Shown here: piece by piece, positions 42,311-50,937 of the stretch
Layout: every line of letters starts with the position of its first letter
Numbering within the stretch: the stretch's first letter is position 1
DNA from: Fibrobacter sp. UWEL
GTDB taxonomy: Bacteria > Fibrobacterota > Fibrobacteria > Fibrobacterales > Fibrobacteraceae
Direction of reading: 5' to 3'
Assembly (NCBI RefSeq): GCF_900142535.1
Contig: NZ_FRBE01000008.1
Location: forward strand, 62,001 to 126,000
Length of the DNA stretch: 64,000 nucleotides
Position numbers and translations under genes: made by a program
Notes under the pieces: generated by a model
What the model saw: only the letters and a program-made list of their open reading frames with translations
Database searches by the model: none
Told to the model about the DNA's origin: nothing

Positions 42311-43531
42311 ATGGATTTTAAGAAACTGTTTGGCGTAGGCGCTGCTGCCTCCTTGGCCCTGATGGCCGGCTGTGGGGATGATTCCTCCACCAGCGCAAAG
42401 GACTCCGAAAAAGACAGAGATCCTGTTGTAGATACTCTTTATGTCATTACCAAGGATACCCTGGTCCAAAGCAATGTGGACACCTTGGTCCTGAATAACG
42501 TGGACACTCTGGTTCTGAATAACGTGGACACCTTGTATGTCAGAGACACTCTGGTTGTCAAGGACACCGTGGTCGTTAAGGATACCTTGGTGGTCCTCGA
42601 CACTCTGGTGGGCCTCAACGGTGAAAGCTGCTCTGCCGAAGATACGGTAAGCTCAAGCGGTCTGCCTGGTTTCAACATTACTTGCGGAACAACTCGAGTA
42701 GGCACCCTGTGGAATGGTGAGAAGGGAAGCTCCGCTTATGAGCAGGCTGTTGCCGCCGGCTTCGTGGGGACCGAAGAAGAATGGCAGGCTACCATCGCCA
42801 AGCGCATCAACCAGGATCATTTCGTGGACTTCCGCGACGGTCAGGAATACAGAACCGTAAAGATTGGCAATCAGACCTGGATGGCCGAAAACCTGAATTA
42901 CAGATACCTGCAGAAGACCGATGACTTCGACTCTTCCAGCTTCTGCTTTGATGGCCTGCTGGAAAACTGCGACAAGTATGGCCGTCTGTATCTTTACTCT
43001 GCTGCAATTGACTCCGCCGGCGCTCTGGCAAATGGCGACTACGAATGTGGCGACGGCCTCTCCTGCGAAGGCGAAATGCCCGACGTGGTCAAGGGTATCT
43101 GCCCCGATGGCTGGCATCTGCCGGATACCACCGAGTTCCGCGAACTGCTGAACTTTGTGGACCCGAGCGACAACGATACCAAGGACATTTCCGGACTGAA
43201 GTCTACCTACGGCTGGCGCGAAGTCACCGTCCATGCTACCGGTCAGAAGGTCATCTACGGCGGCCCCGGTTCCGACATCTATGGCTACGAGGCATTCCCC
43301 GCAGGCCATGGCAACCTGGCCCTGGGCGCTACCATGAATTACGAACTGGATAATGTCAGCGCATTCTTCTGGACCGCAAACCCCGAAGTCGATGACGCCA
43401 CCAAGGCTCACCTCTTCCGCATTACTTCCTTCTCCTACCTGATGGGCGCACACTCCAAGAGTGACGCAAGCTCCATCCGCTGCGTGAAGGATCTGCCTGT
43501 TGTCGAGGAAGAGGAAGAAGACGACGAGTAG
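42311..43531 (+). CDS. FISUMP-domain lipoprotein with VDTL repeats
   Basis: 406 aa. The lipobox LMAGC (Cys about residue 21) is followed by an acidic linker and about nine short repeats such as NVDTLVLN and KDTLVV (about 40-100). A GSSAYEQAVAAGFVGTEEEW segment (about 137-156), also found in tail-fibre-like and surface proteins, precedes the FISUMP domain (about 170-400). That domain has DGQEYRTVKIGNQTWMAENLN, CPDGWHLPDTTEF and SIRCVKD. The C-terminal tail is poly-Glu/Asp. It is probably outer-membrane anchored. The following gene starts 12 nt later. Confidence 0.88.
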   Translation: MDFKKLFGVGAAASLALMAGCGDDSSTSAKDSEKDRDPVVDTLYVITKDTLVQSNVDTLVLNNVDTLVLNNVDTLYVRDTLVVKDTVVVKDTLVVLDTLVGLNGESCSAEDTVSSSGLPGFNITCGTTRVGTLWNGEKGSSAYEQAVAAGFVGTEEEWQATIAKRINQDHFVDFRDGQEYRTVKIGNQTWMAENLNYRYLQKTDDFDSSSFCFDGLLENCDKYGRLYLYSAAIDSAGALANGDYECGDGLSCEGEMPDVVKGICPDGWHLPDTTEFRELLNFVDPSDNDTKDISGLKSTYGWREVTVHATGQKVIYGGPGSDIYGYEAFPAGHGNLALGATMNYELDNVSAFFWTANPEVDDATKAHLFRITSFSYLMGAHSKSDASSIRCVKDLPVVEEEEEDDE

Positions 43532-43542
43532 TTTAAACCCGT

Positions 43543-44124
43543 ATGAGTGATAACGTGAAAACTGGGATACTCGCCGTCGAGGATCCCTACTACATCGAAC
43601 AGAACATTGTTCCTATGAACGATAGGGGTATTTTCCGCCCCCATCCTCTGGAAAACGGTATCACTCCGTTCCTGAAGCCCCTGGTAAAGAAGGAACGCTT
43701 CGACAAGTACTTTTCCTTCCTCTTTGACTACCAGAAAATCAGCGGCCGCATCGTCTTCGAAAAGAAAGACTATAGCCACCTGGTTTCCGCGTTCTCCGTC
43801 AAGTTCTTCCCCAAGGAAGACGATTACGACGAAGATACCCTGCAGGAAGTGTGCCGCCTGTTATCCTTGAAACTGCAAGGATTCATCCAGGTGAAAGTAT
43901 CCAACAAGAAGCTGATCAGTTTCGTCAAGGGCGTTGAACTCAAGTCCAAGACTCCCAAGAAGCAGGATTTCACCTTCCACAAACTTTTTGAACACGCGGC
44001 CAATACCGCCCAGGAATCCCTGCAGAAATACATGGACTCCCATTTTGATTTCTGGTTCGCCTGCGGCGAGAACGAAGCCGCCGAATGCAACGCTGTTTAT
44101 GGGGATGCCGATCCGGAATATTAA
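43543..44124 (+). CDS. Hypothetical protein, 193 aa
   Basis: Not recognised. It is soluble, with mixed charge and no signal peptide. It contains a FLFDYQKISGRIVFEKKDYSHLVSAFSVKFFP stretch whose middle looks like two beta strands (about 60-90), then a Lys-rich segment and helices near 140-165. It follows the FISUMP gene by 12 nt on the same strand, so it may be co-transcribed. Confidence 0.7.
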   Translation: MSDNVKTGILAVEDPYYIEQNIVPMNDRGIFRPHPLENGITPFLKPLVKKERFDKYFSFLFDYQKISGRIVFEKKDYSHLVSAFSVKFFPKEDDYDEDTLQEVCRLLSLKLQGFIQVKVSNKKLISFVKGVELKSKTPKKQDFTFHKLFEHAANTAQESLQKYMDSHFDFWFACGENEAAECNAVYGDADPEY

Positions 44125-44281
44125 GTTGTGCGGTGGTTAAATCGCGAAGGCGCATTACGCGAATCGCATTTTATTTGCTAAGCGCATGTTTGCATCTAGC
44201 AGATTTTTTCAAAAAAAATTTTGATATCAGCGCTGTAAAGGGCGATAAAATTTATAGCCAAACTATAAGCGAGGATGTCGT

Positions 44282-46111
44282 ATGTCCAAAATCGATCAGG
44301 TTTTTTACGAAAACGGGACCCCTAAGCACGTAATTCCCTATAACGGTGAGTTTATCGATGGCATTGCGGAGTATTTCCACTCTAACGGCCGCTTACGATG
44401 CAGGATAGCCTATAATATGGGCAATGTGGTGGATGGGGTCGTCCCGGTTATTGACGAAGACGGCGAAGTGTTCCGGATTGACGTCTGGAAGGGCGGTCAT
44501 TGTGAAGTATATACCGTGGATCACAAGCTTTTGGGCAAGTTTTCCCTCTTTAATGGCAAAACCGAAGGGGAGGAGGTATGGTATCATCCTAATGGAGTCC
44601 TGAAAGAAACCGCCTTTTGTAAGGATGGCAAGTACGAAGGCCACCGTAAGTTTTACGACGAGAAGGGTAATCTTTACGATGATGCCATTTTTGTGAATGA
44701 CCGACGACATGGAATCCGAGTCCTTTATCACGAAAACGGTGCCGTCCGCGAAACTATTCCCTACGTTGATGATAAAGCCTGCGGGGAGGCAATTCACTAT
44801 TTTCCGGATGGCAAGATTTTCCGCCGCCGAAACTTCGTGGATGGCTTTATAGAGGGACTGGAAACCTTGTATCATGAAAATGGTTCTGTACGTGCTCTGC
44901 TTCACTATCAGAAAGACCTCCTGCATGGACGTTGCGAATACTTTTTCCCCAATGGGAATATCCGCAAGGTGGTGGAGTGCAAGGTTGGCGAGGTCGTCGA
45001 TGGCAAGGTGCAGATTTATAATCCCGATGGAACCTTGGACCGAGAGGAAGTTTGGGAAAACGGCACGTGCAAATCCTATTACGAGAATGGCGCTCTGATG
45101 TCCGAATTCCCCATGTTTAATGGCAAACTCCAGGGGATGATGCGTATTTATCATGAAAATGGTCAGCTTGCCCATGCATATTTTGCCAACAAAGATGTTG
45201 TGGAAGGTACTGACCTGACCTATGATGAAAAGGGAAACCTTTACCGTACTACGACATTTGCCAATGGCCAGAAGGAAGGACCCCGCAGGTATTACGATGA
45301 AAACGGGATGATGCGTGCAGAGGAACTGTTTAGCGGTGGCCTGAGAAATGGACCTACCAGAGTTTACGATGAGAAAGGAAGGCTTTGCCAGACGATCATG
45401 TATGTAGATGGTGTGGAATGTGGCCAAAAAAGTTTCTGCTATCACGAAAACGGCCAACTGGATTCTGAAATCGAAATCATGAATGGTTTGCCCAACGGGG
45501 AGGAAATATCCTATCATGAAAATGGTGCGCTGTTCTCTAAGGTCCAGTACAGGAACGGCATGGTGAGCGATGCCGAAACCGATATTTTTGATGAAGACGG
45601 GAACCCATTCATACATGTCTTCTGGAAAAATAATGTGGCTCGGGCCTATTACGAGGATGGCACCCTGAAATTTATAGCCTACAATTACAGGAATTGTACG
45701 AACGGGATCCAGGTGGATTACCGTGAAGACGGTTCCGTGGAAAACGAAAGTTACTTTTATGATGGCTATGCTTGCGAAAACGAAGAGGAATTTCTGGATC
45801 TCACTTTTGAGGGACTCGCAAGATCTAGCCTGCTTGCGTTCGGGCCACTCGGTGTAATCCTGGATCTTGATGCCTATACGGAATTTTTCCGCACAATGCA
45901 CGAACGTATCGTGCAGCAATCCGAAGCAAAAATCGTGTATGAGGACTATTGCGAGATTACCGATATCGATACCACGGGCAAGTTGACCCTGGAAGACCAA
46001 CTGCGCCTGATTGCCCGCGAGTTCGTGTTGCGCCTGCGTCTGCCCAATGATGGCCCCACCGAACAGAACATCATCAAATCCTTAAGGAAGCTGGTGATGG
46101 GGGGTGTTTAA
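44282..46111 (+). CDS. MORN-variant repeat protein (YwqK-like)
   Basis: 609 aa built from about 20 repeats of about 23 residues with the core YHENGxLxxxxxYxNGxxxG (PF07661-type MORN variant), from residue about 5 to about 500. A helical C-terminal domain of about 100 residues carries one hydrophobic stretch (ARSSLLAFGPLGVILDL). There is no signal peptide. Such proteins are often labelled YwqK-family antitoxins, but that function is unproven here. No toxin gene is adjacent. The 3' flank is interrupted by an IS3-family element. Confidence 0.82.
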   Translation: MSKIDQVFYENGTPKHVIPYNGEFIDGIAEYFHSNGRLRCRIAYNMGNVVDGVVPVIDEDGEVFRIDVWKGGHCEVYTVDHKLLGKFSLFNGKTEGEEVWYHPNGVLKETAFCKDGKYEGHRKFYDEKGNLYDDAIFVNDRRHGIRVLYHENGAVRETIPYVDDKACGEAIHYFPDGKIFRRRNFVDGFIEGLETLYHENGSVRALLHYQKDLLHGRCEYFFPNGNIRKVVECKVGEVVDGKVQIYNPDGTLDREEVWENGTCKSYYENGALMSEFPMFNGKLQGMMRIYHENGQLAHAYFANKDVVEGTDLTYDEKGNLYRTTTFANGQKEGPRRYYDENGMMRAEELFSGGLRNGPTRVYDEKGRLCQTIMYVDGVECGQKSFCYHENGQLDSEIEIMNGLPNGEEISYHENGALFSKVQYRNGMVSDAETDIFDEDGNPFIHVFWKNNVARAYYEDGTLKFIAYNYRNCTNGIQVDYREDGSVENESYFYDGYACENEEEFLDLTFEGLARSSLLAFGPLGVILDLDAYTEFFRTMHERIVQQSEAKIVYEDYCEITDIDTTGKLTLEDQLRLIAREFVLRLRLPNDGPTEQNIIKSLRKLVMGGV

Positions 46112-46116
46112 GTTTT

Positions 46117-46154
46117 TGAATTTCATTGAAAAGCAGAAATAGAACGAAAGGACC
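46117..46154 (+). repeat. Remnant of an Rpn-gene 3' end, copy 1
   Basis: TTGAATTTCATTGAAAAGCAGAAATAGAACGAAAGGACC closely matches the last codons, stop and terminator head of the Rpn-type gene ending at 53716, and the copy at 52132. It has no gene body here. The IS element is inserted at its right end. Confidence 0.65.
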
Positions 46155-46196
46155 TGATGTGAACCCCGAAAGTTGGACACAACTTTCGGGGTTTTC

Positions 46197-46709
46197 ATGT
46201 ATAAGAAACACACAGAAAAAGAATGGATCGATGCTTTTGAGATGCATCAAAAACATTTTGGTCCGTCGTATATCTCCAGGCAAACAGGGCTGAGCGAAAG
46301 CGAGGTCAAACGAAAGATCAGACAACATCGCGACACAGGGGTGTGGCTGACTGAAAGACTACCCTACACGCGGTCTACACCGGAACTTAAGCGACTCGTT
46401 GTTGACGCCGCTGTCAAACAAAGGCTATCTTATGGCGAGATAACAATCAAGTACGGCATAAGTTTCAGCTGCTTACTGTCCTGGCTACGTAAGTTCAGAC
46501 ACGGCGGCTACGAGGAACTTTTCGCCATAAAGCCCAAAGGTAGGCCTCCACAAATGGGACGTCCAAAGAAGACCAGGAAGGAACCGCAGACAGAGCTTGA
46601 AAAGGCCCTGAGAGAGAACGAGCTTCTCCGAGCCGAGGTAGCCCTGTTAAAAAAAGTGAGAGCCTTAGTCGAGGAAAGAATCGCCCGGGAACAAGGGAAT
46701 GGGCGTTAG
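46197..46709 (+). CDS. IS150-type transposase OrfA
   Basis: 170 aa from the ATG at 46197. Two helix-turn-helix units (about 5-50 and 60-105) and a C-terminal leucine-zipper-like helix (ELEKALRENELLRAEVALLKKV) fit OrfA of the IS150 group, which binds the terminal repeats. The slippery run A7G at 46649-46656 lies near its end and should give the OrfAB transposase by -1 frameshifting. Confidence 0.9.
   Translation: MYKKHTEKEWIDAFEMHQKHFGPSYISRQTGLSESEVKRKIRQHRDTGVWLTERLPYTRSTPELKRLVVDAAVKQRLSYGEITIKYGISFSCLLSWLRKFRHGGYEELFAIKPKGRPPQMGRPKKTRKEPQTELEKALRENELLRAEVALLKKVRALVEERIAREQGNGR
46649..46656 (+). promoter_or_regulatory. Programmed -1 frameshift site (A7G)
   Basis: Seven A then G, within codons TTA AAA AAA GTG of orfA. 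After a -1 slip the frame stays open through KSESLSRGKN into orfB, giving a continuous OrfAB protein. Confidence 0.8.
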
Positions 46710-46753
46710 CCATCAATGAACTAAGGCGGAAATACAGGCTTGAGGATCTGCTG

Positions 46754-47545
46754 ATGCTCAAGGGGATGGCCCGTTCCACCTTCTTCTACCATCTGCGCCA
46801 GAAGCCGGACCGTTATGCGGGAGAACGCAAAAGGGTCAAGGCAATACATGCGGAAAACAAGGGACGCTACGGCTATCGCCGCATAGCCGCCCAGCTACGG
46901 AACGAAGGATTTAAGATAAACCATAAGACCGTGTACAGGCTCATGAAAGAAATGGGGCTGAAAAACGTCCGCAAGACATGCAGGTACCGCTCGTACAAAG
47001 GCGAAGTCGGAAAGACTGCGCCCAACAGGCTGAATCGAAACTTCAGTACCGGAGCCCCCAACAGGAAATGGACTACGGACGTGACACAGATAAATATCGG
47101 GAATGAGAAATGTTACCTGTCTCCGATACTGGATATGTACAATGGGGAAATCGTGAGCTACACAATCTCGGATAGACCAAATCTCCAAATGGTGATGGAT
47201 ATGCTTGACAAGGCCTATGCCAAGGGTTACAAGTGGAAACGGCTGATACTGCACTCCGATCAGGGGTGGCACTATCAGCATGCTGACTATCAGCAGTCCC
47301 TGAAGGACCATAAAATCATCCAGAGCATGAGCCGCAAGGGCAACTGTCTGGACAACGCCATGATGGAGAACTTCTTCGGTATCATGAAATCAGAACTTCT
47401 CTATCCAAACACGTTCAGAAATATGGCCCACTTCAAGCAGGAACTCAAAAAATACATCGAGTACTATAACAATGACCGTATAAAACTGCGCCTAAAAGGA
47501 ATGAGCCCGGTTGGGTACCGGACTCACAACTCAGTTTTATCCTAA
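46754..47545 (+). CDS. IS150-type transposase OrfB (DDE integrase domain)
   Basis: 263 aa from the first ATG, but normally made as part of OrfAB; its frame is open upstream to the slippery site. It has the HTH_21 block (RYGYRRIAAQL) and an rve integrase core with the DDE triad: Asp in TTDVTQI (about residue 109), Asp in LHSDQGWHY, and Glu in DNAMMENFFG. The C-terminal YYNNDRIKLRLKGMSPVGYR is typical. All catalytic residues are present. Confidence 0.93.
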   Translation: MLKGMARSTFFYHLRQKPDRYAGERKRVKAIHAENKGRYGYRRIAAQLRNEGFKINHKTVYRLMKEMGLKNVRKTCRYRSYKGEVGKTAPNRLNRNFSTGAPNRKWTTDVTQINIGNEKCYLSPILDMYNGEIVSYTISDRPNLQMVMDMLDKAYAKGYKWKRLILHSDQGWHYQHADYQQSLKDHKIIQSMSRKGNCLDNAMMENFFGIMKSELLYPNTFRNMAHFKQELKKYIEYYNNDRIKLRLKGMSPVGYRTHNSVLS

Positions 47546-47578
47546 CTTTAAACTGTCCAACTTTTTGGGGTCAGTTCA

Positions 47579-47600
47579 ACCCTTGCGGGTCCTTTTTTTA
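47579..47600 (+). terminator. Right half of a terminator split by the IS
   Basis: ACCCTTGCGGGTCC then seven T. Joined to AAAGG at 46147-46151 it reforms GGACCC-TTGC-GGGTCC plus the T-run. Confidence 0.75.
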
Positions 47601-47634
47601 ATGACGTCACTAGATTCGCATATACTCCCGTGAA

Positions 47635-47883
47635 TCACCCTAGCTCCCGTGCATTTTTTTTCAAAGCAAACCAGTCCACTAAAGCATCGTAATCTGTTTT
47701 GGGTAAACCGCATAATTCCCAAACGGCAGTGTTTAACTCATCTTTGTAATTTCCCATTCGGTGACAGATTTGCAAAGCGCTTTCCATGCGCCCTATCGTA
47801 TAGCCATCATTGAAACCCTCAGAAAATGCTGAACTGGATGACTCATTCCAAAATTTCAAAGATCTCTTTCCAACGCGTTTCAT
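47635..47883 (-). CDS. Small hypothetical protein, 82 aa
   Basis: Its ATG at 47883 lies 41 nt inside the 3' end of the GHKL/HExxH gene in another frame. The residues after about 18 (SEGFNDGYTIGRMESALQ) resemble the C-terminal tail of Rpn/DUF4351-type proteins, so this may be a remnant tail rather than a full gene. No domain could be assigned. Confidence 0.5.
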   Translation of the reverse strand: MKRVGKRSLKFWNESSSSAFSEGFNDGYTIGRMESALQICHRMGNYKDELNTAVWELCGLPKTDYDALVDWFALKKNARELG

Positions 47884-49414
47884 AGCTATCTAATTCATTC
47901 CTTTTGATAATAAGATATTCCATGGCAAGTGTTAAGGCAAGACTAAATGACACGGAGGCATCCCCGCCAAAAACATGGCATTTTTCATGAACAAAAGTTC
48001 CAAGGGCCTCGTGAAATTTTAGAGCGTCAAAGCACCTGCGTTTCAAATAAATTGCCTTTGTGCGGAACTTAAAGGAGATACCCTGGTTATTGAATTTTTT
48101 TGAATAATTTTTCACCAGGCTCGCCATTCCTGTAACACCTGGCGAATCGTTACCTATGATTCTTTGATCGTATTTAGCTGTACTGTCAAAAAAATCTCCA
48201 TATATGTCCTGGACAACTTCTTCTAAAAGGTCAAAGGCCCTTTGTTCATGCGGCAAAAGTTCCGCGTCCATTACCATTCCGCCATTTTCTTCGCAAGCTT
48301 CTTCCAAGGATTTGTACCCCATCAAGGAGAACGTGCTCTGCCCAAGAATGTATTTGGTACTCTGCTTTTTAAGCCAGCTTTCCGCCTGCAACCTGCGATT
48401 CCTGCCGTACTGGGTAAAGACAGGGCTGATACAGAGTAAATTAGGAAATTCTTTCACGAATAAATCGCGTACACTTTTATCTTCACAAATTCGCCTTACG
48501 AGTCCATTGACTATCGGATACCAACTCTTCGAATCATAGTTTTTTGCAGGGTATTGCCGCCACACCTTCTTCATCTGTACAAGCATTTTCATTGCGCCAC
48601 TTGCAGAAATGTTGTCAACAACGTGGCCAATAACACGAATGATTTCACTATGGTAAATCGTTTCTCGTTCGCGGTCGCGTTCCTCGTACGAATGCAGGCA
48701 TACAACCAAATCGAACGGAATGGATCCCCTCAATTGATAACTGCAAAAAACAGGACCTCTGGGTCCAAAACCAAATGTAAAAGGCAGCGAATCGGAATAC
48801 GATTCTTTGGCACTGTAATATACAGCGCCTTTTTTCCCTTCCCATATAAGTTCTCCTAGCAAGGGATTTTCTGGATAATAAAAGGAATTCACAACCTCCT
48901 GAAATAATTCATAATCACTGGCGCTCACGCCTTCTAATTCCAGGCATGTTGTGTCAGATTTGTCTTCAACAACGTCATAGGCAAGCATTTCCATGTGCTT
49001 GCCATCGATTTGGTGGTCAATGTCAATAACTTTCAAACTCCAATCGCCTGAGCGCATTCTCACAGTCCATTTTTTATCACGATATGCACAAAGCGCTGCT
49101 ATTTTAAAGCCTTCGCCAAAATAGCCTGCATGGGTTTCCTGGCCGTCCCTTTTTGTGGATGCTCCTATATGCACTAGCCACTCATAATTGAAATTTATGC
49201 CAGCAGCCTCTAGCATCACAACCCCCTCTTTATACGAGAGTGAAAAACCGGAATGCCATTTGTCGTAACCTACGGCGTCATAAAAATTCTGCAGAAAATC
49301 TCTGGCGATAGAAAACGTTTTCCATTTTACGGGATACGTCAAAGCGATATTCAAGGGAACAATCGTACTGGATGACGTTTCACGAGATTCTTTATTGAGC
49401 GTGTTATAAAACAA
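47843..49414 (-). CDS. GHKL-ATPase-like protein with C-terminal HExxHxxGxxD motif
   Basis: 523 aa from a TTG at 49414, chosen because AAGGAGAGG lies 6 nt upstream and no in-frame ATG occurs until residue about 67. The N terminus looks like a GHKL (Hsp90/MutL/histidine-kinase) ATP site: an N-box ARDFLQNFYDAVG (Asn43, Asp46) and a lid GYFGEGFK (about 98-104). The D-box (EAAGINF) is weak. Near the C terminus, HEKCHVFGGD (His476) matches the extended zinc-protease motif HExxHxxGxxD of metzincin-like enzymes. I know no named family with this pairing. It lies among mobile and defence genes. Confidence 0.72.
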   Translation of the reverse strand: MFYNTLNKESRETSSSTIVPLNIALTYPVKWKTFSIARDFLQNFYDAVGYDKWHSGFSLSYKEGVVMLEAAGINFNYEWLVHIGASTKRDGQETHAGYFGEGFKIAALCAYRDKKWTVRMRSGDWSLKVIDIDHQIDGKHMEMLAYDVVEDKSDTTCLELEGVSASDYELFQEVVNSFYYPENPLLGELIWEGKKGAVYYSAKESYSDSLPFTFGFGPRGPVFCSYQLRGSIPFDLVVCLHSYEERDRERETIYHSEIIRVIGHVVDNISASGAMKMLVQMKKVWRQYPAKNYDSKSWYPIVNGLVRRICEDKSVRDLFVKEFPNLLCISPVFTQYGRNRRLQAESWLKKQSTKYILGQSTFSLMGYKSLEEACEENGGMVMDAELLPHEQRAFDLLEEVVQDIYGDFFDSTAKYDQRIIGNDSPGVTGMASLVKNYSKKFNNQGISFKFRTKAIYLKRRCFDALKFHEALGTFVHEKCHVFGGDASVSFSLALTLAMEYLIIKRNELDSYETRWKEIFEILE

Positions 49415-49415
49415 A

Positions 49416-49446
49416 ACGTACCTCTCCTTAGAAAAGAGAAGTACGT
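49416..49446 (-). promoter_or_regulatory. Hairpin masking the Shine-Dalgarno site
   Basis: In the mRNA, ACGTACTTCTC pairs with GAGAGGTACGT over 11 contiguous base pairs (one G-U) with a 9-nt loop. The 3' strand contains the Shine-Dalgarno core and the TTG follows at once, so translation of the GHKL/HExxH gene should be low unless the hairpin opens. There is no T-run, so it is not a terminator. Confidence 0.65.
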
Positions 49447-49496
49447 CGGGCAGTAATGTAGGTACAAATTAAAAAGCTGGCAAGGTGTTTAAAGAA

Positions 49497-49556
49497 ATTT
49501 TACAAAAAACTTCGCGCAAACGGGATGAAAAAAGCGTGTATAGTAATGAATAGGGA
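49497..49556 (+). promoter_or_regulatory. Upstream element shared by both Rpn-family genes, copy 1
   Basis: The order of words TTTTACAAA, CGCGCAAA, GTGTATA, AGTA and ATAGG is repeated at 52741-52800, about 50 nt before the other Rpn gene. It probably carries the promoter and argues for a start at 49606 rather than further upstream. Confidence 0.55.
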
Positions 49557-49605
49557 TGCTCTACTATTCCGCAGAGTGATATCATTCTGTGAACAAAAAA
49601 TGTAT

Positions 49606-50496
49606 ATGAATAAATCATTGCATCACGATTCTTTCTGCAGGGACGTTCTTTCCGATGTGGATAGTTTCCTGGAATTTATGGATTATCTTGCATTCCAGAA
49701 TGCGGATCTGCAGGTAATCATCAATCTTCTGGATATGAAAACCTTGGAGCGTATTCCGGGAGACTTCAGTGACACGGCGAATACAGGGTTCGCGGATCTT
49801 GCGTTCCGAGCCAAGGTAAAGCCGGAATACCTTCCGGGTGAAAAACCCGTGCAGGTGTGCGTGGGGTTCCTGGTGGAGCACAAGTCCTACATGGACAATG
49901 ACGTCCTGGAACAGTTCCGCAAATATCATTATCACCTGATGGTAGAAAAATTGAAGGAAAATGCAGTCAAGGGCATCCCCTCGATTGCAATCATTCTCTA
50001 CAATGGCAAGGAAAGCTGGAACCCGCTTGAAAAACTAAACTACTATCCCGATGTTCTGCGGGACATTGTACTTCCCTTCAAGGGAATCTTTGTGGATGTG
50101 GAAGGCATCGCAGACGAGGTTTGCCTAGAAAAGTTCAGCCCGCGCCTGGGGGCTTTCATTATCGCTTTGAAATATGCGCGCGAGCTGGAGCCCCACAGGG
50201 ACATCTTCAAGAATGCCCTTGAACGGCTTGATCTGGAAAAGGACCCTGACTTGGTGGCTTCCATTGATGTATATTTAAGGCGTTGGATATCAAAAAACTT
50301 TAAGGAGGTTTTCAAGATGGATTTCGTCAGACCGCCCTATAAGACAATTGAAGATGATGCACGTGAACAGCGCGAAGCCCTTGAGCGGAAAGTCGCCGAT
50401 AGGGATGCGTTGATTGCCGACAAGGATGCGGAAAATGCATCTTTGATTGCCCGCATCAAGGAACTTGAGGCGGCGCTTGCTGCTAAAAATGGCTAA
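49606..50496 (+). CDS. Rpn/YhgA-family PD-(D/E)XK nuclease
   Basis: 296 aa from the ATG at 49606, which gives the normal family N terminus (NKSLHHDSFCRDVLSD). The nuclease core shows GFADLAFRAK and VCVGFLVEHKS, with Asp and E-x-K metal-binding residues (PF04754-like). The C terminus is a charged coiled coil (REALERKVADRDALIADKDAE). Rpn proteins are DNA endonucleases that promote RecA-independent recombination; some act with a small inner-start product. An ATG at 49600 is an alternative start. A terminator follows. Confidence 0.85.
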   Translation: MNKSLHHDSFCRDVLSDVDSFLEFMDYLAFQNADLQVIINLLDMKTLERIPGDFSDTANTGFADLAFRAKVKPEYLPGEKPVQVCVGFLVEHKSYMDNDVLEQFRKYHYHLMVEKLKENAVKGIPSIAIILYNGKESWNPLEKLNYYPDVLRDIVLPFKGIFVDVEGIADEVCLEKFSPRLGAFIIALKYARELEPHRDIFKNALERLDLEKDPDLVASIDVYLRRWISKNFKEVFKMDFVRPPYKTIEDDAREQREALERKVADRDALIADKDAENASLIARIKELEAALAAKNG

Positions 50497-50523
50497 GTAG
50501 TTTTCAGTCACTATAAAATTTAG

Positions 50524-50553
50524 GCTACCCTGAATGATCGGGGTAGCTTTTTT
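50524..50553 (+). terminator. Terminator after the first Rpn gene
   Basis: A 7-bp stem GCTACCC / GGGTAGC is followed by TTTTTTTG. Confidence 0.8.
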
Positions 50554-50576
50554 GTTAGTTGAATCTTTTCAAGATA

Positions 50577-50592
50577 TGACACTAAAGTGTCA
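50577..50592. promoter_or_regulatory. Palindrome TGACACT-aa-AGTGTCA
   Basis: A perfect 7-2-7 palindrome 15 nt before the broken TonB-like gene. The same half-sites recur at 55034-55069 upstream of the DISARM-like operon, suggesting a common regulator. Confidence 0.5.
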
Positions 50593-50606
50593 AAATTCAA
50601 AACTAT

Positions 50607-50896
50607 TTTAATAGGTATGAAGTACTGTATTCTTGCGTTATTTGGCTTGCTGGCCTCCTGGGCTTCACCATATCTATAACAAATTATTAAAACACAGGCC
50701 AGGATTCGCGGGAAAGGTGACCTTAAATATCACCATTGCCCCGGATGGCGATGTCTCCAAAATCTCCGTGGCCTCTTCGACAACAGGCTATAGTGAATTT
50801 GATGGCGAAATCAAGTCCGCAGTCAGCCGCTGGAAGTTCAGCAAGGTTAAAAGCGGAAACACCACGGTGACAATACCGTTCGATTTTAGTGAATAG
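50607..50896 (+). pseudogene. Remnant of a TonB/AgmX-type C-terminal-domain protein
   Basis: An ATG at 50607 starts a signal-peptide-like stretch (KYCILALFGLLASWASPYL) that stops after 20 codons. In another frame, from about 50664, IYNKLLKHRPGFAGKVTLNITI continues to WKFSKVKSGNTTVTIPF, the C-terminal domain typical of AgmX/PglI and TonB-like proteins. A deletion with frame change seems to have joined the signal peptide to this domain. Confidence 0.65.
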
Positions 50897-50937
50897 GATT
50901 TGTAAAGTCCGCATCTCACAAAAAAGTAAAAATTTCA

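Larger units (their letters stand above)
46155..47578 (+). mobile_element. IS3-family (IS150 group) insertion sequence
   Basis: About 1424 bp. Left end TGATGTGAACCCCGAAAG and the reverse complement of the right end, TGAACTGACCCCAAAAAG, both continue into TTGGACA, giving imperfect terminal repeats. A 3-bp direct repeat ACC flanks it (46152-46154 and 47579-47581), as usual for IS150-type elements. OrfA and OrfB overlap in -1 register with an A7G slippery site. Both reading frames appear intact, so the element may be active. Removing it with one ACC copy restores a perfect terminator hairpin. Confidence 0.9.
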
